A stretch of 64,000 nucleotides of DNA from Antedon bifida (lineage: Eukaryota > Echinodermata > Crinoidea > Comatulida > Antedonidae). The notes beneath the pieces were generated by a model that was not told where the DNA came from, ran no database searches, and worked only from the letters and a program-made list of their open reading frames with translations. Made by a program: the position numbers and the translations under genes. The stretch spans positions 20,336,001 through 20,400,000 of the forward strand of contig OY727102.1 of assembly GCA_963402885.1 (NCBI GenBank). Reading direction: 5' to 3'. Below, in pieces: positions 1-16,000 of the stretch (positions within the stretch are counted from its first letter, which is position 1; every line of letters begins with the position of its first letter).

Positions 1-659
1 TCAAATAACAAGGTGTGTCATAATACATTATATCTTCATATATTAAGATACGCTATTCTTAAAGAAACAATAAAATGTAACAAGGGCGCTTAAAAATGTT
101 TGTTTTATAGATTTTTGATTTGATAGATTATTGTTCAGATATATCAAATTTTAAATTATTCGGTGGATAATACATATTTTAGCGCAAACATATTTCGTTT
201 TAGAGTTTAATATACAGTCTGACTGACTGATGTTGTCAGGCATGTGAATAAAGTCACATTGAAATAGTCACTTTGTAATATTTTCTTCAAATAATATGCA
301 TGCAATACTCTATGCTCTAGAGCACATAACATTTCAAATGTTGTTTAATAATGGTTTATGTAAATCATGGTGTAGTGTTGAAATGACAGTATAGTTTGCC
401 TACTGGGGGTTTCAGATGCTTTAGGTTTTTTGCATTTAAAAATTGTTATTTACATTTGTGCTCTTTAGGAGGTGATGAATGCATTGTGTCATTTTAACAA
501 ACTGTATTTATTTATGTCTTATATTAAATGGAAAAGGTTTAGAAATAAATCACAAATTAAAAACCCTTCTTTGAGACATCCCTATTTAAGAGACACACAA
601 TTTTTTAACCTATTTGTAGTCATAGGGCGCTTTAAGTGCAATTATCAGTGTTATTTTTA

Positions 660-815
660 TGTCTGAGAACCCCAATGGAAGTAAGTTTTCTTTTAAACTT
701 TCTTGGGTTATTCCTCGGTTCATTCTATTAATATTGTTATCTTGTGCTTTTTCTATGTTATGTTTGTCTTTGTATTTTTGAGTGAACCGAATAAAACTGA
801 ACTGAACTGATTTTA
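660..815 (+). mobile_element. Possible non-LTR element 3' end
   Basis: T-rich sequence ends in AATAAAACTGAACTGAACTG, a polyadenylation-like word followed by a short tandem tail. It lies in the UNC13 intron at the left edge. The rest of 1-1044 shows nothing else recognisable. Confidence 0.4.
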
Positions 816-1044
816 AGTTGAATTTAGTGTTAAATAATATAGATAAAGGAAATCTATAGTATGAAAGTACTTTGTAAAGTTAAGTGATGTTTTTGTAATA
901 ATGTTATATTATATGTTCGTGTTGTCAATATGATCAGTTATAACATGACATGTTTCCCGAGGGAGAAAACATTAATTTCATCAGCCATCTATAATGATTA
1001 TGTTTACATTGCATCATTTTGTTGTTATTTTCTTTTCTATACAG

Positions 1045-4000
1045 AGAAGTGTTCACTATTCCAAAACAATCACATTCTGGACATATGCAAGTGGTCAAGC
1101 AGAGTGTGCTGGACGGGACATCCAAATGGTCAGCAAAATTAGCCATAACTGTAGCAAGTGCCCAAGGCTTAATTGCCAAAGATAAAACAGGAACTAGTGA
1201 TCCATATGTTACGGTACAAGTGGGCAAAGTTAAGAAACGTACTCACACCGTGCAACAGAACTTGAACCCTGAATGGAATGAGAAATTTTATTTTGAATGT
1301 CATAACTCATCGGATAGAATAAAAGTTCGGGTTTGGTAAGGTTTAACTTTTAACGAATTTAGAGAAACTAATTATTCTATTATTAATATTGATTATTAAA
1401 ATGTTCCAATATACAGAATTCTCATCTGACAAGAATATAATTAAAATGTGTAGAAAATTAAAATATTTTAATTTTATGCACATTTTAATTTATATATTCT
1501 TTTTGAACCCTTGATGTCAACATCTGAACATTCTATATTGTCTATCTTAAGCCACAATCACTGTGAACTTACTTAGTGAGTAAGGAGTTCTTGCCAAAAA
1601 AAGTTTTTTAAGTGTGATTATAGCTAAAGTCTAAAGCTCTGTCTACACTATCAAATTAGTTTGACAAAAAAAGTGTGATGTGCCCAAATATGGTAGTGAT
1701 ATTCCCAAATATGGACGTATGTTTGTCAGATAAAGTTTGATAGTGTAGCTTTATAGTGGTAAATAGTTTCATTTCAAATGTATTGGCCCCCATATCAACA
1801 AGATTCTACCTTAAGTTAGTTTATATATTTATTTGTAATATTAAACTATGATAACATATAAAAAAACAAGTACCCTTAGGCATCATGTTCTATATAAATC
1901 AAAAAATATAATGTACAATTATCAATAATGTAACTTTAATACTCTATCTTATAAGTAATCGGCCTGAGGTACCCCTTACCAGATGAAAAATAGAATAATT
2001 ACTTGTAAGAATTGATTTTTGTTTGTGATAGGGATGAAGATGATGACCTTAAATCTAAGCTGATGCAGAAACTAACGAGAGAATCGGATGACTTTTTGGG
2101 TCAGACAATAATTGAAGTAAGAACCTTAAGTGGTGACATGGATGTATGGTACAATCTTGGTAAGCTATCGCAGTCATTTTATTTTTCTTCATTCAAATCA
2201 ATCATATATAAGGTGTACAAGATGTAGTGTTGCATACAAATTTGGTGAGCAAGCTTTTGTTTTCCGTTTGTCTTTGTGCAATTTATTGTTTAGGCTGTGT
2301 TTCCGGCACCAATAATTAACCAATAATTAACCGATAAAAATTAACCAATATTTAACTAAACTGCCTGTGGAAACTGGGTTTAACCGATTCCACTCGAGAA
2401 AAATTAACCAATAATTATCTCATGCAAACCGGATAAATGGGACAATATTTAACCTTTGACCTGGAGGACAAATTGTTGCATTGTGATTGGGCATCTGGTT
2501 GTTTGGTATTAACTGATCATGCACACTTCATTGGTTTAGAGATTTACCGATAATGTTGTTTTTGGTGCAAAAACATGCAGCCTTAGGGTGGATTGCAAGC
2601 GAACATGACCGTATGAAGTCTATTAGGGTACCTAGAATACACAACAAGCAGCAGACTCAGTTGTTGCTATACTTTGAACTCTTTTATTGTTCAACTATCA
2701 TACATGTCGATCATTTCAAAGATTTTAACAAATATTTGTATGCAAGTTGATTACCAGATCCATCAGTCTTGTCACATTTCATTTGATTGTCAGGAATATT
2801 TCAAAATTTACATTGAAAAATAATATTTGCTATAATGATGCATATTTTATCTTTCTGTTGCCTCAGTTGATGATGGAATGAAAATGGACATATCATCATC
2901 CTCGTCATCATAGCATGTCTCATCCATAGGCTTTAATCTTTTACTCTCTGATACCACTCTCCTTTTATTGATGATGATTTTGACCCTTTGTTGTTTGCGC
3001 TGTCTTCTGTTTCCGTTTCCTTCCTTTGGTGTCCAAACTAGCAGTATTGTACTCAATCTGCTTTTCAATATATGATGTCTATTCCTGAATCTAAATGTTA
3101 GATGAAAAACCTGTGTGTAGGCAAGGATGATTATAGCTGCAGCTTTCACTAGAGCACAGCCACTCCCATACTACTAGACCACAGCCACACCCATACTACT
3201 AGACAACAGTCACACCCATAATACATTTCACCATGTTTTAATATTTCACAATAGCAAACCTTCTCAGTTTGATATTTAATCAAGCTTGTGAAATAAAAAC
3301 ATCTGCAAAGCTGATATGTTTCTCAGTTTACAAAAAAGCTCCTAATTATCAACTTTATGATTATTTTTGCAGAGAAACGAACTGATAAATCGGCAGTATC
3401 TGGTGCTATTAGGCTACAAATTAGTGTTGAGATTAAGGGTGAGGAGAAGTCATTAGCTCCCTACCACGATCAATACACATGTCTTCATGAGGTAAGGTTA
3501 TTATAAACATTGTGTTTACCAAATAATTCTTTACTGTAATGAATGCTGATGAATGCCTCTAATGACATTTCTATCCCAATAGTGCCAGTCCTGTGGCAAA
3601 TATCCACCATTCACATTTAATAGAGAAACACTCTCAAAATCAAGAACAAATTATCCTTTATACTGTAAAAAAGTAAATACCACTTAAGTGAAATAGTTAC
3701 TAAATAGTTTTTAAAGGAAATATCTTAGTGTGATAGGTGAATATTGTCAATGGGCTCAATCCTGGACTTATAATTTTCAAGTATAATAAATTTGCATTTT
3801 TATAGTATTCAAGTTCAAACATTCATATTAGATAGATTGGATAATAAAGTATAGTTTAAGTATAATATAAAATCTATGAATATGTTTCACAAATGGTTTG
3901 ACTTAATCAGTGGTATCATTTTTGACAAGGTGGAAAAAAGGGCAAAATGAATATTGGGATAACACTGTCATAGATGGATTGCTTAGGCATGAGTTTCGTC

Positions 4001-7000
4001 TTTTAACATACCCTACAAACTAACTGACGTCGGCTCAGTGTAGCACTTTAAAATGAATATATTGTAGGATAATATTAAGCAGCTCAGTTTAAATACTGAT
4101 TTATGCTCTTACTGTAGATCTAGGCTCCTATTGTGCCTTTTTATCTGATTAGGAATTATACTGAATCATCTTAGCTCCATGATGCAAAGCTACTTAAGTT
4201 AGGTTTGCGATACACGATGTGTTTCCAAAAGAAAATAAAGTATGTTTGATAATGTCTCTACATTTTGGTTCTTAAATACTAGGTATTTGCACTTAGACAA
4301 TGTACATAAACAGATATTATGAAAGCTAATGGATTTATACATCTCATGATGTTTGAAATTTAATATGTTTACCGTAAATTGATACCACCTATTTGTCTAG
4401 ACCATTTCATTATTGCATGTCGATTTTCAATAACTTATTTCATCAATAAATTAAAACAAACCTATATTGTTACCATAAAATGCAATGTATATACGTACAC
4501 AAAGTCTGGATACATTGGTAGTTAAATGCTCATCAACAGTTTAATATCACTAAATAGATTTCCAGAAACTTGGTTTACAGTTGTGTTCATATAATAAGTA
4601 GTAAAACTATGCTGAAAAGTTGATGTTATATAAATTGCACTCTCACTGGACCGTGTTGGTGCCAATATGACGCCTGCAATCAAGTTTTCCAAACTATCTG
4701 GCTAGACAGTTACTGTATACATGTGTGCATCACCAATTAACATTATCTAATACCATTACAAAGTAATATACTCAATTTTTCTTCAATTTTCAAGGTGTGC
4801 ATAAGAACAAATAGACATAACTACCAATTTTCTCTAAAACGTGATACAAATACTATCAATATATTTTCATTGTTTGATTTTGGCAGAATCTCTTCCACCA
4901 CCTCAGTGAAAAGGTAGGAGGCAACGTGAAATTACCCCCTGCTAAAGGTGACGACGCCTGGAAGGTGTATTTTGACGAGCCTGGCCAGGAAATAGTTGAT
5001 GAGTTTGCAATGAGATATGGAATTGAGTCCATCTATCAAGCAATGACGTGAGTAAATTTGTTATGTAGGGCAGTTTGTGAGGCTAGCTCGCACAAGGCCT
5101 CAATTAGGGTTGTAAATTGATTCTGCACATTATACTGTCGTATTTGTGTAATCTTATAGAGTCCATATAATACAAAAAATTACTTCTTAAAAGGCTTAAT
5201 TGCTCCTTTCAAATTCATTGATTGCAGTAACCTAGTCTGAGTGTCATCATATAAAAAAGCGTATATGATGCAAATTTAAGTTGTATATATATATTCCACT
5301 GCAACGGTATTGAGTAATTGCCTAATAATCTAATGATCATAATGTGTGGAATAATTTAAGGTGGCTCTATGGTATGATACTTGGCCTGTAAATAAGAAGT
5401 TGCTTGTTCGAATCCTGACAGGAACATTTTTATGCCACAACTTTGATCATTTCTTTATTATAAATATTTCATCTATTTTTGCAGTCATTTTTCATGTCTA
5501 CGTACTAAATACATGTGTAGTGGCGTTCCAGCTGTTATGAGTACCTTACTAGCAAATATCAACGCATTTTATGCACACACTACAGCTACCACGGCTGTTT
5601 CAGCAAGTGACCGGTTTGCTGCTTCCAATTTTGGGGTGAGACCAAGTTTCTATATTTGTAGTTTCAATATATGGATATTAAATTAACTAATTATCCTATC
5701 AGTACATAGATAAGTTCCCTTTACACTAACAGGTTTGATACAAACAAAGCCAGGACTGTTTAAAGCACCTTGATTGGTCTTAACATTGATCAAGGGCTTC
5801 TCTCGTCCAGTGCCCACCTTGACCAGAGGGGAGGCATGGACCAATACGTCTGAGGCAGATACTAGATGCAGGGGCTGCCATAAGAGTCAGCAATGCTGAT
5901 TTCAAATGCCTAACGGGACTCCAGCTCCATATACAGCACCCGATATTCCCAGATGGTCTCCCATCCAAGCACTAAAAGTCAGTCTCAATATATTTACTAA
6001 AGATAATTATGAAATTTGAATAGAACTAAAATAAATATGGTCGTAATGTGTATAGTCATAAATATGCTATTTCCACTTTAGGTAATTGAAAACTTCATAT
6101 GAAAATGAAATGTATTTAATGTTTCCAAACAAATAAAACATGAATTATGACATGTGGATTTACAGCTGACAATGAAATGAGTACTCCGTCCAAAAGACAA
6201 TAAAACGTAGAATGAAATTTGATATAAACATTACAATTATATAAGATAAGATAAGTTTTATCAGATCCAGTATCTGAAATTTTCATATAAACTAACTACA
6301 AGAAAAAAGCTATCTGCTTTATCATCAGTGGAAAATTACTTCCATTTATTGTCATTTGCATATAAAATATACATAGAAATTATGTTAATTTCTTAATTCT
6401 CTGACACAACGTGGGTCATTTACAGTAAAAATAATTATAGAATAATTTATTTAAATAAATTTTATTAAATTTTTAATGCGGAGTTTACCTAAAAAGTACA
6501 TTTTGTTGTTTATCTATAAATTACTTCTGAATCCTACATACAGATATGCATAAAAGTGAACAAAATAAGTATAAATCAACGTCTTCATTTATTGTTGACA
6601 TTGACAATTCATTTTCTGTTAAATTGTTTTTTTTTATTGATCATTCTCTGTCTGATCATAAACAATGTTATTATAGAACAAAACTGATTGTCAATCTCAA
6701 TAAACAATTAATAAATCATATGAGAGCAATTAACACTTTTTAAACAAATAATTTATCTCTGAGAAAACATCTGTAAAGACTATTAAAAAAATGTACACTA
6801 TTTAATACATGCAATCTGTGTGTAGTTATATAATGTTTCCATTGAAATGGATAGTATGCATTTTGTCCTATATTCAATTTAATGTCAAAATGTTTGTACA
6901 GTATATTACTGTGCTTTGCATGTCCACAATTTTCCAGTTATATTATATATAAACAGACTATCCTATTGATTTTCAATGAAATTATATATTTGGTGACGTC

Positions 7001-10000
7001 GCAAAAGATTAGTAAAATCTAGAGTATATCTTCAATTTGGGCCAAATTCTTAAATAGCACACCATCTTCTTTTGCTAAATTTTGGTCAGTTCACTTGCTA
7101 ATACTGTACATCATATTTCAATTTACAACTCATTGTATGAATGGACACATTTTGGCTATGATATTAAACATAATATCCTTTTGTATTAGACAAATTATTT
7201 TCAAATTGGCATGGGAATGCAGTTTAATTAGAAAATAAGTTTAGAAGAATAAAGATGTTTATAGATATTAATATGGGAATATTACAGGTGTCTAAACTAA
7301 AAAAAATCACGGGAAACCGACTGAGAAATTACTCATAAATAGACTTGCTGATTACCACCAAGATGACGAATGCATAAGAAAAAAAATTCATGCAATAGAT
7401 GGAAAATTATTGTATATTATTTATATCTCTTATTTTTGTATGTCACATATATTTATATTGAAGGGAAAAAGAATTAAGTTTTGATTAATAATGTTGTTTA
7501 TTTTGTCAACAGAAAGACCGATTTGTCAAGACGTTAGATGGACTACATAACGCAGTTAGGATAGACTTATCAATGTATAGGGTATGGCAACATTTTAATT
7601 AATGTTATTTCATTTTTTTATTGTATTTATTTCCTCCAGAGAATACAATATATACAGCAAAACAAATAAATATAAACACAAAATATATAAATATAAAATA
7701 GCTTTAGTGAAGGGCTGAGAGGAGGGAAGGAGGGCATACCAAGAAGGTACAGAGTTTACATAAATGTTTGCAATCCACAAAGCACCCATCAGCTAAACAC
7801 AAAATCAATCAAATATTAAACAAACAACCATTATTGGAAAATACAATTTAAACTATACAAACAATTCTTTTATAGTTTGTTTTTAAAATAAACTATGGAG
7901 TGTGGAATCTGTTTTTATATTGGTTCTTTTTTCGTGTGTGAACCCAATTCTGCTGGAAAGAGAAAGAAACCATTCTAGAAAAGAAGTGGTTTAAACTTGC
8001 ATCTTTCTGTTCTATTAATATATTTTAAAACAGGACCAAAAATACATTTCTTTTACAGGAGAATTTTCCAGCTGACAGCCAAGAGAAACTTGCCGATCTC
8101 AAGTCAATGGTTGACCTGCTTACAAGCATAGCTTTCTTCAGAATGAAGGTAAAATGTGCAGCAGATACCTTATCATTTCATTTAACGTTAGAAATTGAAA
8201 CTGTCATATAGGTTGCATTGCGACACATTTGACATGAAACCTTACTACACCACCCGTATATATTCTACTCTCTTCTTGACTGATTAGAAGTAACATTATA
8301 CTAGAACTCGTATTTTTTTACAAAATAATTGTTTGTCGTAGTTAGTCTGGGTCTCTTCTGTCTTGTCTTCATGTACAGTACAGTGTACAGACATTTGGTA
8401 TGGTTTCTTTAAGTTTTTGTATCAGTTGGCCTCTTAAACAAATACACCCACAAGAATTCATTTGTAAAATTTTACATAATTAACAAATTTATATTTAGTT
8501 AAGTTTTAAGATGTAAGGTAGGTCAAAGGTAAAATGCTCAAAAAGTGCAATTCAGTGACCCCAAAATGTCAACCCGTACATATACGGGCCTCGCATCCTG
8601 GGACATTAAATTACCCCGTATGGGATACGGGCTATGTTTTTGAAGGGTTAATTTTTAATAGAATAACTTAAATAAATTAATTTAATTCTAAAACAAAGGT
8701 GCAAGAGCTTGCTAGTCCTCCAAGAGCAGCGAATGTAGTTGGCGATTGCGTAACGGCGTGTTTAAAATCAACGTATACATACATGTATGACAACTGTCAT
8801 GAGACGTACGAGTTCCAGATGGGCCAAAGTGAACAACCCGAAGTGACGGACACAGACGCTAGTAACGGACCAAGTAATAAAAACCTGGATTTCTGGTCAA
8901 AGCTTATTCAACTTCTCACGTCAGTAATTGAACAGGACAAAACGACGTATACAGCCGTTCTAAATCAGTAAGTCCATTCTACTTTATGGCTGTAAAAATC
9001 CACATTTAAGTAAGAGAGCACCTGGAAAACAATATCTTTATATTATTCCATTCAAACATAATTATAATTTACAAATTACAAAGTAAATAAACTCATTTAA
9101 AGATCTATTTTCTCCACAAATTTGAAAAATTATTAGATAAATAAAATCAAATTTGTATAGACCAATTTGTAGTTTTAATAAAATTATTCACTACGCAGAA
9201 AAAAAAAGCAAACAAAAATAATTTTATTAATTGAATTAATGTTTTGTCTTACCAACAAGGAGTTTCTTGTTGACGATATTTTCATTTAAATTAAAATAAA
9301 TTTTTTCAGGTAAATAATTTTTTATCCAATTTTTTCCTACTGTATTCAACAAACAATTTTGTATTTTTTAATGATTTATCCTTATTTTGGTTATTTTCTT
9401 TGTATAGGTTTCCAAACGAATTGAACGTTGGTCAGAGAAGTGCGGACATTATGTGGACAGGGTTCGCTAATGATCTCAATAGCGCCCTCAGTGGTCAGTA
9501 TAAAATCCTTGTCTCGTTAACCGCCCTCGTTAATGATAATAATAATATGAACAAATTTTATTTATATAAAATTATATTTGATTGAAATTAACTTTTGGAA
9601 TAATAACTCTAATAATAATAATTGATTACTATGACTGATGATTTCTGTAAAATTTGATGTTAAGGATATTACCCATCTCTTTTAAACAATCCCAACATGC
9701 TTTAAATTTTTACATATTTTTCAATTTTTTTTGTTATTTTAAATTAAAATGTGAAATATGAAAAATATTTAAATTATGAATATCAAAATTTATTTATGTA
9801 TCTATGTTATTTGGCCTCATTTTTATGAGATCAATGTCTGTTTTTTATCTTGTCAAAATCAATATAGATTACATTATACCTACATTTTTTTCATCTAATT
9901 AATCAGCTTTCTGTTAAACCGAAACTGTTTTCATGAAATTGAATCGTGGATGTAATTTAATTTGTTAAAGCTAAATCGCAAAAAAAAAAAAAAATTATTT

Positions 10001-13000
10001 TTCACTCCAAATTCATTTCCAAATCAGTTTTTGTCACTCAAGCTTAAAGACAATCTGCATTCTTAGTTCGTAACCTTTGGTATGATAGTGGATCAACCAT
10101 TCATTTTTTACCTCTTTCTTTGACCTCTTTCTTTGACCTCCTTGGAAACCAATGTTCATTGTGGAATGGGTTTCTTGCTTTTGTTATACTTTACAATACT
10201 TGCACAAAATTTAAATTTGTTTAAAACTAAATTGATTGCTATTTTTCAGAACATGAACATGAACGACTGTGTACAAGTGCAGAGTATATGAACTTACATT
10301 TCAAAGTTAAATGGATGTACAAAGAATACGTGAAACCATTGATAAAATATAAAGAAGTCACGCCAGAATATCCAAAGTATGGGAATTAAATAAGATGATT
10401 TTACTTGTGAAAGATACTGTTAGATAGATAATGATAGTGCTACTATAGTTCTATTCATATAAAGTTACAATTTGGTTGCTTGAGTTGCAATTGGTTGCTT
10501 GAGTTGCAATTGGTTGCTTGAGTTGCAATTGGTTGCTTGAGTTGCGATTGGTTGCTTGAGTTGCGATTGGTTGCTTTAGTTGCGATTGGTTGCTTTAGTT
10601 GCGATTGGTTGCTTGAGTTGCGATTGGTTGCTTGAGTTGCGATTGGTTGCTTGAGTTGCGATTGGTTACTTTAGTTGCGATTGGTTGCTTGAGTTGCGAT
10701 TGGTTGCTTGAGTTGCGATTGGTTTCTTGAGTTGTATTCAGTGTTTTAGTGCACAATTCCTGTTGAGAACGATGCGTTATTTGATATGTTAACAATATTT
10801 CTTTGTGTTCTACTAGGTGGTTTCAACCATTTGTACTTCAATGGCTGGAGGAGAACGAGGCATTATCAATGGAATTTCTAATTGGTGCCCTTGATCGAGA
10901 TAAAAACACTGGTTTTGAAAAGAACTCTATTCATGCTAAGTTTTCATGTTCTGTAGTAGATGTCTTTACCCAATTGAATCAGAGCTTTGAAATTATCCGC
11001 AAACTTGACTGTCCAGACCCAAAATGTGTTACCGAATACTTACGGACATTTTCTCGGGTATGTTTATGAAACCAAATTGTACTATTGATGTTATATTATT
11101 ATTATATAATTTTATTATTTATGAGAAAGGAAATTAATCTAATCTAACCTAACTGGTTGATACCTAGTCTTTTGCTTAATCACAACTTATATATACGTGT
11201 GTACCAATTTGGCTAATATTTAATATAGTAATTTAATTGTTCTCTCTCTGTTTTATCTTGTTTTTAGACAATTAGTAAGGTGCTTCTAAGGTATGCTGAA
11301 ATAATTAGCAAAGAGTTTGATCAATATTGTGTTACAGAAAAGAGGGTAAGATATTGATCTATGGTAAACTGAAACATTTTCATTTCTCCTATATGATGGA
11401 ATACATTTACATAATTACGCATGATCATTAACTTGTTCATAAAAGTAGTATGTAGTATATAAAAAAATAATGAGCAAATTGTAATAATAATAATTAACTA
11501 CTATCAGAGTCAGATGTTTTTCCTACTCTAAAGTACTTGTACTCTTTATGTTAAGTAGGTATGAGAAAACTTGCGAATATATACTTAGCAGTAATTAAAT
11601 GACTATTCTGATGGTAGAGGAACCACTGCTTGTTTGGGCTCAAATCTAACCAGCCATCAGCGCAAACTCGGTGGAGGTATGGAAGCCATGCTAGTGATCT
11701 GGAGGTCATAAATTTGAGTCCCACTCAAGAATTACTTGAAAAAAAAGTGTTCTTCTTCTTCACAGAAGTACAATTACATCAGAGTAAGGCAAACATCTGA
11801 CCAATTGATAATGATAATAATGATAATGGTAATAAAAACAATTATTTTTATTTTTTTCAAAGTTGCAAGCATGTATTTTAATGAATAACATACAGCAGTT
11901 GCGAGTGCAACTCAACAAAATGTTTGAGAGCATGGGCGGAGAAAAACTGGATGAGAAAGCAGCAGAGACGTTGACAAAGCTGCAGGAATCACTCAACGAA
12001 GTGCTCGACAGACTTAGTCAGGTGTACGCCAAAAGGTATGCCCTCAATCAAACAAGCAAAATAAAATGATTTGCAATCACTAACTCAATAAAAATATACA
12101 CAAAAAAATAAATGTACACTATGTTTGAAACATTTACAATTTGCTTTTTTATCTTTATTTTAATTATCTTGTCTTCATACCTAGTTTGGAAAAACAAATT
12201 CAAGCAAAAATTGAGGAGTTTAGCGTAATACTTGCTAAGATCAAAGGTCAGGGCAACGTCGCATTGGGTCAACCCAGTCAGCGTAGCATCGTACAAGAGG
12301 AAGCTGATGCAGTACTCTGTCCCCTTGTTGGTCTCTTAGATGAAAAGTATGTACATTTATTCATTGTTTATATTAAGTAATTTGTGTTTTCAGTATATAG
12401 GATATTATAAGGCCATTGCCCATCCTAAATGGCTGAGAATTACCGATCCCAGCATTCGGCAGTTGCAAAGAAACTGGTCTAAAACGCATTTTTTTTACAA
12501 ATTTGCCATTCTAATATAGCTTAATGGATAAAGTGGAATTAAAAGGTGCCTCAACTCGAACAGCACTAGTATCGGACTTCGGGTTTAGGAGGAGATAGAG
12601 GAATGAATTTTGGCTTAGTGCTAAATAGAATATTAAGTGGGAGCACCTTGTTTTATTCAATAAATTGTATTTTATTATACTACTTTGGGGGCCCTCTGTT
12701 GTCTTTGAATGAGAGACAATTTATGTTGTAACGCTCAGCCAATTCAGAAGGCACCAATATTTGTTTGGTTCCGAAGCTTTTCCCTCAATAGGTGTTTTAT
12801 TGTATATCTTTCTCTATTGTCAATTGCTATTTTAACATAATAAATTTCAGGTAACATTCTAATTTAATTTTCTGAATATAGTCTCATGGATTTAAATCAA
12901 AATTGCGAGAAGACGGTCTTGAAGAAACTATTAAAAGAGATTTGGAAAATCTCGATGACTAATCTCGAAAAAACTGTTGTACTACCCCCTATGTCCGATA

Positions 13001-16000
13001 TGTCGGTAAGTGCTCAAAGTATTTTGGTGTTGTCAAAGTTATTTGTTATAATAATGTACTATTTAAACGAATTGAAATTGTTTTGCTAACAAAATGCTGA
13101 GAAGCATTTGGTTTGAAATTGTGTCAACCCTGCTGTCTGAACCAATTGCACCTGGCAACATTTAAGAATGACGACTAACACTTATGGTTATTAAAGTTTT
13201 TTAATTTTCTTAATTATATAATTTGTTTAAATGATCTGTTTTATCTGTGAGATGAATCCTACAGTTAAACCACACTAACAAATGATGTTTTTATTTCAAT
13301 TTTTATTTTAATTTTTTAACTTTTTGAGGTTCTATGTGAAGTATGTTCTATTTTGGGTCTAGGCTCTAAAGTTTAAATATACACCAATTAAAATCCATTA
13401 CATTTCAATATAATTAAGGAACTTTCAATTTGCGATGACCAAACTACGTCATGTTGGTTTATTGTTCACATGCAGGAATATTGGACGTGTGTACATAGAT
13501 TTGATGATGACACATCGATTGACCTGACCTGACCTAGGTTAGTTGTCAGTCGTCGTAAATCGAAAGCTTCCTATTTAAGTATAGTAGAACCTACTCCCCT
13601 ATTAAGGGGGACTCGTTTCCATCTAACAAATGTTTTATTACTATGGCCATTCCCTGTTTGGAAGACCCCTTTGTAAGAGACACTGTGTTGGGGCCTGAAG
13701 GTGTCCCCTTAATAGGGTTCTACTCTATATGAAAATAAACAATTACTTTTGAACCTCAACAAGTTAATGTTGTATATTTTTCTTTACTGATTTTTTTTTT
13801 TTAATTATATAATTTATAATATTGATGATTAACAATTTAGCTACCTTGTATACTATAGTTGATTAGTTTTATAATATATAGAGTGTTGATTTGAACAATT
13901 TAGTTACTATAATATAAAAACAAATTTTTATTTTTTTTATCCTGGATTAAAGTTGTTTTTATTTTTAATTATGTAAGTACAAATTAGACTTTTTGTTCAT
14001 CAAACGGTTCAAGTGCATGTGGGTTATCAAAAACACATTTCACTTTATTTTTTAGTTTTAATACATTTTTTTATGGTTTTTGGTAGGTGTTTTCTCCTTG
14101 TTTGTCAAAAGCCAAGTGTACAAAACAAAATACATTTACTTTAATATGACAAGAAAAATATGGAAATTAAATTTCAAGTAAAGAACCTCAAACCATTAAA
14201 TTAATTTAATTATTAAATTGATTTATCAAATTAAATTAATTAATAATACTCTCTGTTATTATATGAGCTGATGCAAATTAAAAGTATGGATAGTGTTATG
14301 AATGAAAAACTTAAGGAGACCCTGTCTTCTGTGCCATCGGTACCGGTAAGTATAAGGCTTGAAATTGCCGCCTAAAACCAGTTCAAACCAGTTCAAACTC
14401 ATGCTACATGTTTTTGCAAAGTAATTCTGTATCAGCATCTAAAGTAAAGATTAACCCTAATACATTGCTTGCTATCTGAAAAAAAAACTTTTATCAAATA
14501 ACATTATCTAATATTCAGTAAATAAATACTAATTAATTATTATAAAATATAAGTAAGTAAGTGTCACTACTCTGCTTAATAGAGTGACTCCAAAGAAGGC
14601 AGAGATGAATTGGCTCATATTGTTACCATTTTTACAAATTTTGAAATGCAAAAAACTCTAATATTATAAATCAAAAGGCGAATTACTGAAAAAATGATAA
14701 AGTAAAACAGCCAGATATAGATTGTACAGCTTTCGAGCAACACTAGCCCTCCCTCTAACTCTTAATTTATTTATTTATTTTATTTTATTTATTATTCAGT
14801 TGACAACCAAAAGCGATGAAACCGCCACTAACAGGTTGAATAATACACTCTGTAATGGAATCAACTACTTTCCATTATTAGGCCTATAATATGAATACTT
14901 ACAGTTTGATTTATTGTCAATTGACAAATATGAAATACACTAATATGCAATAAGCTTTTGTTAGCTTGTTATAGCTTAGTTTGCTTTTGCCTATTATGGA
15001 CAATAAATAAATTATCAGTTTTGCCGATTTATTTATTTTTTTCAACATTTATGTTGTCAATTAAGATCAGTAAGCATTAATTAACAATTGCTAATAAACT
15101 AAATGATGTATTTATCTATAACATTGCATTTTAAGGCTCTGTCTACAAACTTTATGTGACAAAAATGATGTGCTCATATATGGACATGATGATGTCATAT
15201 CACTACCATATTGAGCATTTTGTACTAGCAATGTAAATAATATTGGCCTTGTTAGTTCAGATACTAGCTAGTTGAAAGGTGTAGTTGTGTGTTGTAGCCC
15301 AAAGTACTATAAAATAAGGCTAAAATTATCTGTACCAAATTCATTGGAAGAGATAGCTAGATAATTATTATTGTCTCAGAAACAACAACAGTAATGAACT
15401 ATATCATCCATTAATGATCGCAACCTAATTATCTAGTACCTATTAACCTAAAACTGTATTGAGCTCTTGCGCCTGAATTAAAATATCAAAGGTCAACAAT
15501 GAGGAAAAACTTTAATTAGGCTTGGCACAAGACATAATAATTAACTTGGCTGGAGATCAGGGTGCAGAATAAGCTGTATGAATAGTACACCTATAATTTA
15601 TGCAACATTGCCATGAGTTTTCTATAAAAAAAAAAGAGTGGTTATATTACTTAGATGATATACAGGTACAGAAATGATTGAAAGAATTGAGTTGCATGTT
15701 TCAGTCCAAGATTCCCTAACATGGTTGTCATAAATAGGACTCCCTAGCTTGGTTGACATGAATAGAACAGTTCAGCCCAGAATAAAAGTACTTAACCTAA
15801 AAATCATACATACTGTAATGTTAGAATTCTAAAAGGAATAGATTTACAAAAGAAAAAGTGTGTGTGTTTTAACAATTTTAGTACAGATTTCAATAGCCCA
15901 TCCGGCCAAAATTGTATTTCTAATTGTTTTCCAACAATTCATCTTACAATTTACCCTACCTACCAAATTATGTAAACCATACTATCTTGTCTTGAAAAAA

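Noticed and set aside
2847-3149. A 100-codon minus-strand open frame as a host gene
   Set aside because: It has basic and acidic low-complexity composition inside an intron next to a tandem repeat; at most it is a transposon remnant.
10470-10735. A CRISPR-like array (regular 19-bp repeat)
   Set aside because: The units are contiguous with no spacers, and the context is a eukaryotic intron.
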